Notes: a model not told the origin generated them from the letters alone. 22,122 bases of DNA from Opitutia bacterium (GCA_018646565.1 JABGUO010000201.1:1-22122), one strand, 5' to 3'. Numbered from the stretch's first letter, positions 1-8,844 are shown. Numbers and translations: made by a program.

Positions 1-1
1 A

Positions 2-3000
2 AACCTTTCCAACCAAGTAAATCACAACTTTGCACAGGATCGAAAAAATTTATTTTTTAATTTAGGATACACATGGGGTAATCTTAAAAAACTTGCTACA
101 GATTGGAAAACTCTGGAACAAAATGCGGAAATTGAAAAATCTTTGAGCGATCAATTTAATCGAGAAATTTTATTAAATATTGATGCGCTCAGCATGCGCT
201 CGGAAGTTGAACATTCAAGAAAAGATCCAAATTCCGGCTTTGTTAAAGATGCCGGTCAAGCCTCCAGGGCCCTTCTCGAACTTAAACAAAAATTGAATGA
301 CCCGGCAGTGGAAAAACCTGAACAGGTAGAAAACTTATCCGATATTTGCCTATTAATTTCAGATTCTTTTCGGGTGCTTGAGATGTATCAAATTGTTCTT
401 CAATCAGCCAAACAGGCAGTGTATTTCACCAACTTGGAAAAACGATCTGTTCAGGGGGCGAAAGCGAGAGGAGAAAGAGCCAGGCAATGGGCCATGGCAG
501 TATCCTTTTGGGAACCCACATCCAATTTTCTGAGAGAGGCAAATCTACCAAGAGAAGCTGTCGATATTCTGAGGTCTCTCAATACGAAATCATTTGCAAA
601 AGAAATCTCAAAGGAAATGAAAAACCGAGTTAGTCGACCAGATAATCAATTCTTGGCAATGGATATACAGGGGGGGGAAATAATTACAGAATTGGAAAAA
701 GTTCTTCTTCTCTTAAAACCCGAGGCTACACAGGCGAGAAAAACAATAAATGAACTTGCACCCACCTTGGCCGAACTTGCCAGGGCATTATCAAAACAAA
801 CGCGAACTAGGCAAAAAGAAGCGGAAGAAATCAAGAATAAGGAGGAGCAAGAATTAGCAGAAAAAAGGAAAGAATCAATTTCCCTGCAAGATAAACAACG
901 ATTTCTCAATCAAGATATAGACTCATTTACCATTGCTTTAAGACAGGAAGCTGGGGTTCAAAACTTAGTGGATAAGGAAGGCAGGGAAATTGCACGGGAT
1001 GCTGATGATGCAGCCGCACTCGTACAGACCAGAAAAAAATCTGTCCAAGAAAATCTTTCCGATGCCCTTCAGGCTAATACAATTTCGGAACAGAATGAAG
1101 CACTGGAATCAACCATTGAAACCCAACAGAAATTAGCGGAGACTCTCGATTTAATCGCAGACCATTTTGAAAAGGTTAATGGAAAGAAAGATGCTTCTGA
1201 AACAAGAGAAGAACTAAGAAAAGTCGAAGACGAACTTGGGATTAAAGAAGAAGTTGAAAAACAATTTGCACAAGCGGAAAAACTCGGCGAACTCGCAAAA
1301 CTTCCCCCCCAAGCACTACTTGCAGAACTGGAGAAGGAATTGAAAAAAAATCAACCGATGAAGGAAGAACTTTCTGATATATCAAAAGAAACCATCGAAG
1401 AAGCAATTGAAAATCTCGAAGAAGCAAAAAAAGATGAAATGGAATTGGCTAAAAAACTTGAATCCAGTGATCCCGAACTGACTAAGAAAAAGAAAGAACT
1501 TGCTAAGAAACTCGAACAAATTGCAAAAGAGTCCGAAAATCTAGCCAAAAATCAAGTAAGGCAGGCAGTAGAAAAAAGTGAGGATCTAGTGCCTGATAAT
1601 ACTTCAGAAAAAATGAAACAGGCCAAAGAAAATTTAGAAGAAGTTGCGAAGAAAACAAAGGATACCGCAAAGCCAGCTAATACAGCACGAGCATTGGGAA
1701 ACGATGCCAACGAATTGGCGCAAGCTCTAAAAGAAGCTCAGGGTGTTCTTAACGATTCCAGTGAAAAAATTAATAATCTCGCCAATCTGACTCCGGAGGA
1801 TGCGAAAAAAAGTGCAGAACAAGCTAGAGTTCAACTAGATGAAGCTCTTGAAACACTTGCTAAAAAAAGGGAGGTTGAAAAGGAACTGAATCAAAAAGCG
1901 GATAGGGCCAGAAAAGAAGCGGCAGAAGCAAAAGCGGTTGTCGAAAAAGCACAAGAAGAAGAGGCTTTTAAAAAGAAAACTGCCCAGAAAACTGCTCAGG
2001 ATGCTTCCCTGCAACCTGAAAATCAAGTGGCTCAAAAAGAGGCTAAAGAAGCTATTCTTCAAGCACAAAAAGCCGAAGATAATAAACATAAAAAAGAAGA
2101 ACTGGCTAAGAAAGCAATTGAACAAGCCGAACAGACTAATGAAGAATTGGCGGTGGCAAACCAGGAAACTGAAGCTCAAAAAGAGGAGACTGAACAAAAA
2201 CGGGATCTTGCAAATTTAACCGAAAAACAAGCCCAAGAGTTCGAAAATCCGGCCACGCAAAAAAAAGTTCAAGCCAATGCCAAACAGGCAGCTCAAAAAA
2301 GTCAGGAAGCTAAGGATAAAGCGAAAGAACTAGAAAAAAAAGCGTTAGAAGTGGCTAAGCAATTGGAAGAATTAGAGAGGGCAAGCAAACCTGCACAGGA
2401 AGAAATTGCAAAGGGACTGGATCAACAGAAAGAGATTGCAGAACAAGTTTTTGAAGCTGCGGATCAATTAGCCCGGACCGCAAGGCATGAGGAAAGAATG
2501 GAAAATGAACAGCTCGCGGAGGAAATCGCGGATGTGGCCAAAAACTCTCTTGAGGTAGCCCAAGAAGCAATTCCAAAAACAGCACAGGCGTTACAAAATG
2601 AAGCTCTTTTAAATGAACTCAAAGATCTTGCCACGGAAGCAAACGAATTAGCATCCAAGACAGATGATAGAAAACTGAGTGATCCACTAAAGCAGGCAGC
2701 GGAAGAAACTTTAACATCACTCGATGGGAATCAAGGACTTGATCAAATCAAGGATGCAGCCAAAGAATTTGCACAGCAGGCACAACAGGCAGCGGGAGAA
2801 TTTGCCAAAGCGGAAGAAAAAACGGCTCAAACTAATGAAGAAATGAAGAAGAAATCTGAAAAAAAAGAGGAACAAGCCAAAACCGCAAATCAATTAGCAC
2901 AGGATGCAAACAAAGAAGCAGAATCACTTAAAAAAGAGGCTCAAAATTTGGTGAGTCTTGCCAAGGAAGCACAGGGGGAATCAGAAAATGCCGAGGCGAA

Positions 3001-4363
3001 GAGTAGTCAGGAACCAAATAATCCTGAGACCACGGAAGCCTCTAAGCTTGCTCAGGATGCTGCGAAAGCCGCTCAGGAAAATGCAGATAAAGCGAATGCT
3101 CAAGCAGTTGAGGCTATGGAAACACAACAGAGTCTTGCCAAGAAAGCCGAGCAGTCGAGCCAAGAGGCAAAGGACGCAAAGAATAAAGCGAATGAAACCA
3201 AAAAATTGGCTGAAAGTATTTCCCAACAAGCCCAAGAAGCGGAAGAACTGGCTGACTCCGCAAAAGAATTCTCTGAGAATTTACCCGATAGTCCCGTTTT
3301 TTCTGACTTAATTCAGGATAATGACTCCCTACCCTCCCCAAGCGAGGCCTTGGCAAACACTACGGACCAACTCGATGAACAAATCGATACGCTTTCACAT
3401 TTAAATTCGGAACAAGCCGAAAATTCACAAACAAATACCCAAACAGAGATACCATCAATGGAGTCTGAACTTGCTTCTAATTCCAACACGCAAGCTAGCC
3501 CCTCAACTACTCAACCCACGACTAACGAGGATAATGAGGATACTGAGACTACCCTTCCCAAGAGCCTCCCTGATGGATCAGCAAGCCAAAATGAACCTTC
3601 TGATGTTGTCTTGGATTCTCCCGAAAGAGGGGAACTTGCATCTACTAATGAAGTAACACCCTCCCCCAATCAACCAACAGGAAATGAGAATCCTGGTGAG
3701 ACTGTGACTACGCCTACAACAAGCCCCCCTGATGCCACTGCCAGTCAAAATGAACCCCCTGCTATTGCCTTGGATTCTCCTGAAGTATCACAGGCCCTGG
3801 CTCAAACCTTGGACTTTTTAGATCAGGCCTTAAATCCCTCAAGTAATCCATTTGCCACTGAGGGATTTGATGGGGAAGAGAATCAAGCAGGCGAACAGGA
3901 TACACCCGCTGAAATAACAGGTAACGAAAATAGCGAACCTGGAGAACTGGGTAAACCTAAGCCAGGGAATGGGTACGGACAAGGGTCTGGCGGTCACTAC
4001 TCGGGTGATGGAGCACTTACCAATGCAAGTGCACAGGCGATGATTGCCGCAGCAAGAGCATTAGCAGAAGCTTCGCAAACCCAGTCACAGGCAATGGCTC
4101 AAGCTCGATCTCCCATACAGAACACTTTTAATGGAACCAATTCATTAGAATCCAATGATCAATCCTTTAGGGAAGAACAGGAGCTGACTTTTCAGGAAAT
4201 CCCAGAATTGGATAAAGAAGAGTTTGAAGAATGGGGAAAACTGCCTCCAAAACTGGCAAAAGATTTAATGGAGTCCCGGAGGGAAAATGTATCAGGTGAT
4301 TATCGCAATCGAGTGGAAGCGTACTTTCGGGCAATGGCAAGTAAGGCCCGAAAAATTAAATGA
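2..4363 (+). CDS. Giant Ala/Glu/Lys/Gln-rich coiled-coil protein, 5' partial
   Basis: The frame is open to the left window edge, so the gene starts upstream. A TTG at 143 could serve as a start but nothing supports it. At least 1453 residues are visible. The first ~230 residues (to about nt 700) are mixed helical sequence. From about nt 700 to 3290 the protein is almost entirely Ala, Glu, Lys and Gln with few prolines, a long predicted coiled coil. A Pro/Thr/Ser/Asn-rich acidic linker (about 3290-3960) holds a two-copy repeat. A Gly-rich patch (about 3962-4017) and a short Ala/Gln helix follow. The C-terminal block (about 4216-4345, with LPPKLAKDLMESRRENVSGDYR) looks like a conserved domain. 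Large membrane-associated coiled-coil proteins (DUF4175-like) occur beside prenyltransferase-repeat genes in PVC bacteria; membership here is inference, because the N terminus is missing. The stop overlaps the next start (ATGA). A scaffold or envelope role is plausible but unproven. Confidence 0.85.
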   Translation, partial: NLSNQVNHNFAQDRKNLFFNLGYTWGNLKKLATDWKTLEQNAEIEKSLSDQFNREILLNIDALSMRSEVEHSRKDPNSGFVKDAGQASRALLELKQKLNDPAVEKPEQVENLSDICLLISDSFRVLEMYQIVLQSAKQAVYFTNLEKRSVQGAKARGERARQWAMAVSFWEPTSNFLREANLPREAVDILRSLNTKSFAKEISKEMKNRVSRPDNQFLAMDIQGGEIITELEKVLLLLKPEATQARKTINELAPTLAELARALSKQTRTRQKEAEEIKNKEEQELAEKRKESISLQDKQRFLNQDIDSFTIALRQEAGVQNLVDKEGREIARDADDAAALVQTRKKSVQENLSDALQANTISEQNEALESTIETQQKLAETLDLIADHFEKVNGKKDASETREELRKVEDELGIKEEVEKQFAQAEKLGELAKLPPQALLAELEKELKKNQPMKEELSDISKETIEEAIENLEEAKKDEMELAKKLESSDPELTKKKKELAKKLEQIAKESENLAKNQVRQAVEKSEDLVPDNTSEKMKQAKENLEEVAKKTKDTAKPANTARALGNDANELAQALKEAQGVLNDSSEKINNLANLTPEDAKKSAEQARVQLDEALETLAKKREVEKELNQKADRARKEAAEAKAVVEKAQEEEAFKKKTAQKTAQDASLQPENQVAQKEAKEAILQAQKAEDNKHKKEELAKKAIEQAEQTNEELAVANQETEAQKEETEQKRDLANLTEKQAQEFENPATQKKVQANAKQAAQKSQEAKDKAKELEKKALEVAKQLEELERASKPAQEEIAKGLDQQKEIAEQVFEAADQLARTARHEERMENEQLAEEIADVAKNSLEVAQEAIPKTAQALQNEALLNELKDLATEANELASKTDDRKLSDPLKQAAEETLTSLDGNQGLDQIKDAAKEFAQQAQQAAGEFAKAEEKTAQTNEEMKKKSEKKEEQAKTANQLAQDANKEAESLKKEAQNLVSLAKEAQGESENAEAKSSQEPNNPETTEASKLAQDAAKAAQENADKANAQAVEAMETQQSLAKKAEQSSQEAKDAKNKANETKKLAESISQQAQEAEELADSAKEFSENLPDSPVFSDLIQDNDSLPSPSEALANTTDQLDEQIDTLSHLNSEQAENSQTNTQTEIPSMESELASNSNTQASPSTTQPTTNEDNEDTETTLPKSLPDGSASQNEPSDVVLDSPERGELASTNEVTPSPNQPTGNENPGETVTTPTTSPPDATASQNEPPAIALDSPEVSQALAQTLDFLDQALNPSSNPFATEGFDGEENQAGEQDTPAEITGNENSEPGELGKPKPGNGYGQGSGGHYSGDGALTNASAQAMIAAARALAEASQTQSQAMAQARSPIQNTFNGTNSLESNDQSFREEQELTFQEIPELDKEEFEEWGKLPPKLAKDLMESRRENVSGDYRNRVEAYFRAMASKARKIK
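3512..3802 (+). repeat. Two-copy degenerate tandem repeat in the coiled-coil gene
   Basis: Two in-frame copies lie at 3512-3640 and 3671-3802, with starts 159 bp (53 residues) apart. Shared protein motifs in the same order are QPT-NE, ETxTT, PD, ASQNEP and LDSPE. Both copies lie in the disordered Pro/Thr/Asn linker. The DNA copies have diverged, so this is an old internal duplication rather than a recent slippage tract. Confidence 0.75.
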
Positions 4364-5487
4364 TGATGATCCAAGAGAAACTTTTTTTTATTCATAAAAT
4401 GCAAACCGTATTTTATTTTCTTCTTTCTATTTGCTGCATACCCCTGACATATTCCGAGGATTCGGAGCAGGAGGACAATACGGTTTGGGAAAACCCTTTT
4501 AAAAAAGATAAAGTGGATCGGGCGATTGAAAAAGGAATCCAGTTCCTTTTAAAAAAACAACAGGATGATGGATCCATAAATGATAAAGGGAAAAAAACGG
4601 CTATGACCGCTCTATCGCTTATGTCCATGGCTTCAGTGGGACATCAACCGATACACCCCAATGAGTTTGGAAGGGCCATGCAAAATGCCCTCGATTTTAT
4701 TTTATTGGATGAAAATCAGGATGACCGTGGATATTTTGGAAGCAAAGATGGAGGTAGGATGTACGGCCATGGTATCGTAACCCTCATGCTTTCAGAAATG
4801 CTCGGGATGGGCATAAATAAAGAAACCGACAAAAAGATTCGTGATCAATGCCAGGAAGCAATTAATTTAATCTTAAAAGCCCAGAAGGTAAAAAAGAGCC
4901 CGGCACAACAAGGAGGTTGGAGGTACAGTCCCGATGCGAGGGATGCTGACCTTTCCGTTTCTGTTTGGCAACTGATGGCTTTACGCTCTGCAAAAAACTC
5001 GGGTCTTGATGTACCCTCTTCTGCAATCTCCAATGCGGTTTCTTACCTTGAACGTTCGTATAAATCGAAATTGCTCAGCAATGGTGATCCTGCAGAAAAA
5101 AAATCCGGTTTCGCCTATCAGCCCGGTGGTGCAGCCGAGTACACTACTTCTGCCGCGGGTCTTCTTGCGATGCAAGTTTGTGGGGAATATGAATCTCCTT
5201 TTGTTCATGGTGCCGCTAATTGGTTACTGGATCATAAGCCTGAAAAAAGCAGAAAGTTTTTCTTTTATGGTACTTATTACTACGCACAGGGTATGTACCA
5301 GCGTGGAGGAGATCATGCCCATAAGGCGCGAGAACTGGTAGAAGACATTCTCTTAGAATTACAACGGGAGAATGGATCATGGATTGGAAGTGGCTCGGAA
5401 GCCGGTGCCGGTGAGGTTTATTCGACCACGCTCGCCATTCTCGCTTTAGCAGTTAAATACCACTACTTACCCATTTACCAAAGGTAA
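4360..5487 (+). CDS. Secreted prenyltransferase/squalene-oxidase repeat protein
   Basis: The product is 375 residues and its ATG overlaps the preceding stop by 4 bp, so the two genes are probably translationally coupled. A hydrophobic stretch (QTVFYFLLSICCIPLTYS) ends before an acidic mature sequence and looks like a signal peptide. An alternative start at the ATG at 4399 would give a tighter signal sequence. QW-like helical repeats are visible: a LLKKQQDDGSI segment near residue 65, a GGWRYSPDARDADLSVSVWQLMAL segment near 185, and ENGSW near the C terminus. The family-typical ending STTLAILALAVKYHYLPIYQR is present. Known members fold as alpha/alpha barrels related to terpene cyclases and prenyltransferases, but most PVC paralogues have no assigned reaction. 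A complete cyclase DxDD motif is absent; the closest match is DADL. Pairing with the coiled-coil gene suggests a shared envelope role (inference). Confidence 0.88.
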   Translation: MMMIQEKLFFIHKMQTVFYFLLSICCIPLTYSEDSEQEDNTVWENPFKKDKVDRAIEKGIQFLLKKQQDDGSINDKGKKTAMTALSLMSMASVGHQPIHPNEFGRAMQNALDFILLDENQDDRGYFGSKDGGRMYGHGIVTLMLSEMLGMGINKETDKKIRDQCQEAINLILKAQKVKKSPAQQGGWRYSPDARDADLSVSVWQLMALRSAKNSGLDVPSSAISNAVSYLERSYKSKLLSNGDPAEKKSGFAYQPGGAAEYTTSAAGLLAMQVCGEYESPFVHGAANWLLDHKPEKSRKFFFYGTYYYAQGMYQRGGDHAHKARELVEDILLELQRENGSWIGSGSEAGAGEVYSTTLAILALAVKYHYLPIYQR

Positions 5488-5491
5488 TCGT

Positions 5492-6319
5492 TTACAATTT
5501 GTACACCTTGACCGCATTTGTTCCTTCGATCTTAATCTGCTCATCCATGGATAAAGTTGATATAAAATTACGGCAAACTTCCACCCAGTTTTCATACTCG
5601 ACCGCTAGGCGTGCAACCGGCCAATCCGAACCAAACATCATCCTGTCCGGCCCAAAGCATGCCAAGGCAGTTTCCATATAAGGTTGCAGGTCATCTACGG
5701 ACCAGTTCTGCCAATTTGCTTCCGTTACCATTCCAGATAGCTTACAGAATACATTTTCCCGTTTGGAGAGATCTTTCATCTGGGCTGACCAAGGCTCAAA
5801 TAAAGTATCTTTAATTCTTGGTTTTGCCACATGGTCGAGAACAAAAACGAGGTCGGGGTGTCGATCCACAAATTCAATCGATGCAGAAAGCTGTTTTTCA
5901 TAAATTAGAATATCATAAACCAAATTTAATTCCTTCAATAGGGAGACACCCCGATTAAAAGCTGAACCTAAAATAAATCGATCATCCGGCTCGTCCTGTA
6001 CCACATGCCTTACCCCTTTGAGCCATGGATTAAGGGCATATCGTTCCAAAATAGAATCCACATTGGAATCGGCAAGGGGGAACCATCCCACCACACCCTT
6101 AATAAATTCATGATCTTCGGCATAAGATAAAAGTTGGTCCGTCTCTTTTAATGATTGAGATGCCTGGACTGACACCACGCCTTCAATCCCCACATTTTTG
6201 ATTTGTTTAAATAAATCATCCGGTCCGTAGTTTTGCTTAAGAATTCCCATTTGCTCGTTCATCCAGGAATATTCTACCGGATCGTATTGCCAAAAGTGAT
6301 GGTGTGAATCTATTTTCAT
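5492..6319 (-). CDS. Amidohydrolase, L-fuconolactonase-like (COG3618)
   Basis: The 275-residue product is a full-length amidohydrolase-2 family TIM barrel close to sugar lactonases (L-fuconolactonase, L-rhamnonolactonase). Visible motifs are an N-terminal DSHHHFW (metal and substrate site), GVRHVVQDEPDDRF near residue 100, VLDHVAKP near 160, CKLSGMVTEA near 190, and FGPDRMMFGSDWPV near 225 carrying the barrel-end Asp. Members hydrolyse lactone rings in the cytoplasm during deoxysugar breakdown; the exact substrate cannot be told from sequence. The ATG overlaps the stop of the upstream LIM-peptidase gene by 4 bp (TGA inside ATGA), which points to co-translation. No transporter, dehydrogenase or dehydratase of a fucose or rhamnose pathway is adjacent in the window. 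The stop lies only 4 bp from the convergent repeat-protein gene. Confidence 0.88.
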   Translation of the reverse strand: MKIDSHHHFWQYDPVEYSWMNEQMGILKQNYGPDDLFKQIKNVGIEGVVSVQASQSLKETDQLLSYAEDHEFIKGVVGWFPLADSNVDSILERYALNPWLKGVRHVVQDEPDDRFILGSAFNRGVSLLKELNLVYDILIYEKQLSASIEFVDRHPDLVFVLDHVAKPRIKDTLFEPWSAQMKDLSKRENVFCKLSGMVTEANWQNWSVDDLQPYMETALACFGPDRMMFGSDWPVARLAVEYENWVEVCRNFISTLSMDEQIKIEGTNAVKVYKL

Positions 6320-7368
6320 TTTAGTTGGGGTGGTTTTGATTTTCTTTTCATTTCCAAAAGTACTTGATTCCAGTTTTTTTGGGCTAAATTGGCCTTCATC
6401 TTTCGATAACCAACCCCATACGCGAGGCTGGTATTATTTTGTAAATTCTCTAATAAGACCGATGCCAACTTACTCTTCTCTTTTTCTAAAACGGCGGAAG
6501 AAACTAAATTACAAAACCCTTCCACCACGGGAGGACTTGATTCAATAAACCTTTCATTTAGCCACACATGGGCAAACTCATGAGCTAAGACAGATTCACA
6601 TTCGATGTATGGCAATCCGTATAAAATGTAAATACGATGGTCAAAAGTTGTGCCCGGATTGCGTCCACCCCTGACAATTTTATATTTCGTTAAGGTCAAG
6701 CCTCTTAAATTTCCACGGGCATTAATTTTAAGTGCTTCTTGATTAAGAAGACCACGATCCACCAAGCGAATAGATAGATTACCTACTGGTTTTGAAATTC
6801 CAATTCTAGTCAGGGTCTTCCATACCCTGTTTTCCACTTCTTTTAAAATGGCACCTTCAAAAACTCCATCTTTTAAACATGTAATACAGCTCATTCTACC
6901 ATCGGCAAAAAACTGCTTCGGGTTCGCATCGCGTTTTACAAAAATACGGGAACATGTACCACATAACCCTGTGGATTGAAAATGCTTCACGTGCACCATC
7001 CCCTTCCATGCATCTCGTCGAAATTGATCGCCTCCCCTAAACCCGGAACGACAAACCATACATCGAAAACAACTGGTATGATATTTTACTCCACCTGCAT
7101 CAATAGTACGAGTACCCAAGCTCTTTGAACAGATTGGACAACGAGTTACTTTCTTCCAGTTTCGCACATACTCTTGATCCGGTTGGGTAAAGCGAGAAAG
7201 AGAAAAATGATACTCTCTTCCTTTTATTAATAATCCGATGCGATCTCCCAACACTTCAAAGAGTTCACCGTCTGACTTACTTCCTGCTTTTGTTGTCCAA
7301 GTTCTCCCCCACGAGAATATGGTGTACAATAAGCAAAAGAAGTAAAAACTGGCTCTCAAAAAGCCCAT
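6316..7368 (-). CDS. Exported SHD1-LIM-DA1-like zinc metallopeptidase
   Basis: Starting at the ATG at 7368 (7 bp past the argH stop) gives 350 residues with a hydrophobic leader (residues 5-18) and a possible cleavage after SWG21. A longer frame from 7467 would run 92 bp into argH and bury the leader. Residues 22-71 resemble an SHD1 (SLA1 homology 1) domain: RTWT, GELFEVLGDRIGL, then LSRFTQPDQEYVRNW. Residues 77-129 form a LIM finger: C77/C80/H97/C100, then C103/C106/H126/H129. A second finger has C136/C139/C161/C164. The C-terminal half matches the DA1-like peptidase: YILYGLP at 248, HEFAH at 263-267 (zinc ligands and catalytic Glu) and VVEGF at 281 (possible third ligand E283). In plants DA1 is a ubiquitin-linked LIM peptidase that limits organ growth. 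Here the leader implies action outside the cytoplasm. Domain calls come from motif reading; the substrate is unknown. Confidence 0.85.
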   Translation of the reverse strand: MGFLRASFYFFCLLYTIFSWGRTWTTKAGSKSDGELFEVLGDRIGLLIKGREYHFSLSRFTQPDQEYVRNWKKVTRCPICSKSLGTRTIDAGGVKYHTSCFRCMVCRSGFRGGDQFRRDAWKGMVHVKHFQSTGLCGTCSRIFVKRDANPKQFFADGRMSCITCLKDGVFEGAILKEVENRVWKTLTRIGISKPVGNLSIRLVDRGLLNQEALKINARGNLRGLTLTKYKIVRGGRNPGTTFDHRIYILYGLPYIECESVLAHEFAHVWLNERFIESSPPVVEGFCNLVSSAVLEKEKSKLASVLLENLQNNTSLAYGVGYRKMKANLAQKNWNQVLLEMKRKSKPPQLK

Positions 7369-7375
7369 TGAAGAT

Positions 7376-8782
7376 CTAAGAGGAAAGTAATTTTTCCCAA
7401 TGTTTAATTCGGCCCTTAATCTCAGAGGGTCCTGGCATACCCGGTCTTTCTCTTTTGGCGAATGCACGCTCTAAATTAAATACCTCTCTCCAATTGTCAC
7501 CCAATTCCGGACAGACCTTAATTGCCTCATTTTGTTCCAATGCAGGTAGGGCAATATTTTTCCTTTCCGATAATGCCACTAATTCTCCGATATAATGATG
7601 GGCGGAACGAAAAGGGACTCCACGCTCTACTAGATAATCAGCAAGGTCTGTGGCCAAAAGAAGCGGGTCAGAGGCTGCCTCTCGACATCTCTCTTCATTA
7701 AAAGTTGAAGCCGATAAACACCCAGATACAACAGCGAGGCACATACTCAATTGATCAAATGAGTCAAAGACAGGAGGTTTATCTTCCTGCAAGTCACGGT
7801 TGTAAGTCAATGGAAGGCCTTTTATGGCGACACATAGATTTTGGAGATTACCAACAATCCGACCGGTTTTTCCGCGAATTAATTCAAAAGAATCAGGATT
7901 TTTCTTTTGGGGCATTAGTGAAGACCCTGTGGTAAAGGAATCAGGTAATTGAATAAATCCGAATTCAGAAGAATTCCACAATATGATATCCTCCGACAAA
8001 CGGGAAAGGTGTAAGGAGCAATTGACGCAAGCCATTGCAAACTCAAGAAAGATATCTCGATCCGCCACCGCATCCATTCCGTTTGCCGTAATCCTCGGTT
8101 CTCCTGATTGATCCACAAAACCTAACACTTTCGCAGTAAATGCACGATCAAGTGGTAGTGTGGAACCGGCAATTGCACCCGAACCAAGGGGACAAACATT
8201 GGCATGATTAAACACCAGAGAAAACCGCTCATGATCGCGGCCGAGTGCTTCCATATGTGCGAGTAAATGATGCCCCACAGTAACCGGTTGAGCACGCTGT
8301 AAATGAGTGTAACCAGGAATCGGCAAGAGGGCGTATTGTTTTGCAATTCCGAGAATAGCAGACATTGCCATTTCAAGCTTACCGCTCAATTGCATGCAAG
8401 CATCTTTAAAAAATAAACGCATGTCAGTAGCGACTTGATCATTTCTACTTCTTCCTGTGTGTAACTTGGAAGCTGCAGATGTTTTTTCAAGAAGTGCATG
8501 TTCCAAGTTCATATGAACATCTTCCAGTTCAATTTTCCATGAGAATGTCGGTGAATTTATTTCTTCCCTTAATTCTTCAATTCCCGCTTTGATTTCCTGA
8601 AATTCAATTTCGGTTAACAGACCCACATGAGCAAGCATCGATGCATGGCCCAAGCTGCCTTGGAGGTCATAGGGAGCCAATCTCTTATCAAAAGAAACGG
8701 ATTCACCAAATACTTGCATAAGGAAGTCGGGCTGTTCCGAAAATCGCCCGCCCCATGTTGCTTGTTTATCATCAATTGACAT
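7376..8782 (-). CDS. argH: Argininosuccinate lyase
   Basis: The enzyme splits argininosuccinate into arginine and fumarate, the last step of arginine synthesis. The chosen ATG at 8782 gives 468 residues, close to the usual ~460. The product then begins MSIDDKQATWGGRFSEQ, the typical ArgH start, and it has a GGAAG about 11 nt upstream. An in-frame ATG at 8818 would add 12 atypical residues. Visible family motifs are TGRSRNDQVATDMRL, GYTHLQRAQPVTVGHH and the fumarase/aspartase superfamily signature GSSLMPQKKNPD, whose Ser lies in the mobile catalytic loop. The gene sits 62 bp after sdhB and 7 bp before the LIM-peptidase start, so it is likely part of the same leftward transcript. No other arg gene is nearby. 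Confidence 0.97.
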   Translation of the reverse strand: MSIDDKQATWGGRFSEQPDFLMQVFGESVSFDKRLAPYDLQGSLGHASMLAHVGLLTEIEFQEIKAGIEELREEINSPTFSWKIELEDVHMNLEHALLEKTSAASKLHTGRSRNDQVATDMRLFFKDACMQLSGKLEMAMSAILGIAKQYALLPIPGYTHLQRAQPVTVGHHLLAHMEALGRDHERFSLVFNHANVCPLGSGAIAGSTLPLDRAFTAKVLGFVDQSGEPRITANGMDAVADRDIFLEFAMACVNCSLHLSRLSEDIILWNSSEFGFIQLPDSFTTGSSLMPQKKNPDSFELIRGKTGRIVGNLQNLCVAIKGLPLTYNRDLQEDKPPVFDSFDQLSMCLAVVSGCLSASTFNEERCREAASDPLLLATDLADYLVERGVPFRSAHHYIGELVALSERKNIALPALEQNEAIKVCPELGDNWREVFNLERAFAKRERPGMPGPSEIKGRIKHWEKLLSS

Positions 8783-8844
8783 AAGATGGAATCTTCCAAA
8801 CGAAAGGATTCCTCGCAACCTTAATCAATCAAAAGAATCGAGGT

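Noticed and set aside
143..145. TTG as the start of the coiled-coil gene
   Set aside because: The same frame is open without a stop to the window edge, and there is no ribosome-binding site before the TTG. The gene most likely starts upstream.
1938..2219. 93-codon lysine-rich + strand frame inside the coiled-coil gene, and several long antisense frames there
   Set aside because: They are shadows of the strongly biased GAA/AAA/GCA codon use of the main frame; their compositions are not protein-like.
7369..7467. Longer N terminus for the LIM/DA1-like peptidase (start at 7467)
   Set aside because: It overlaps argH by 92 bp and would place 33 polar residues before the hydrophobic leader. The ATG at 7368 gives a normal signal sequence.
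8783..8818. Longer argH start at 8818
   Set aside because: The additional 12 residues are atypical for ArgH, whose orthologues begin just before the WGGRF motif.
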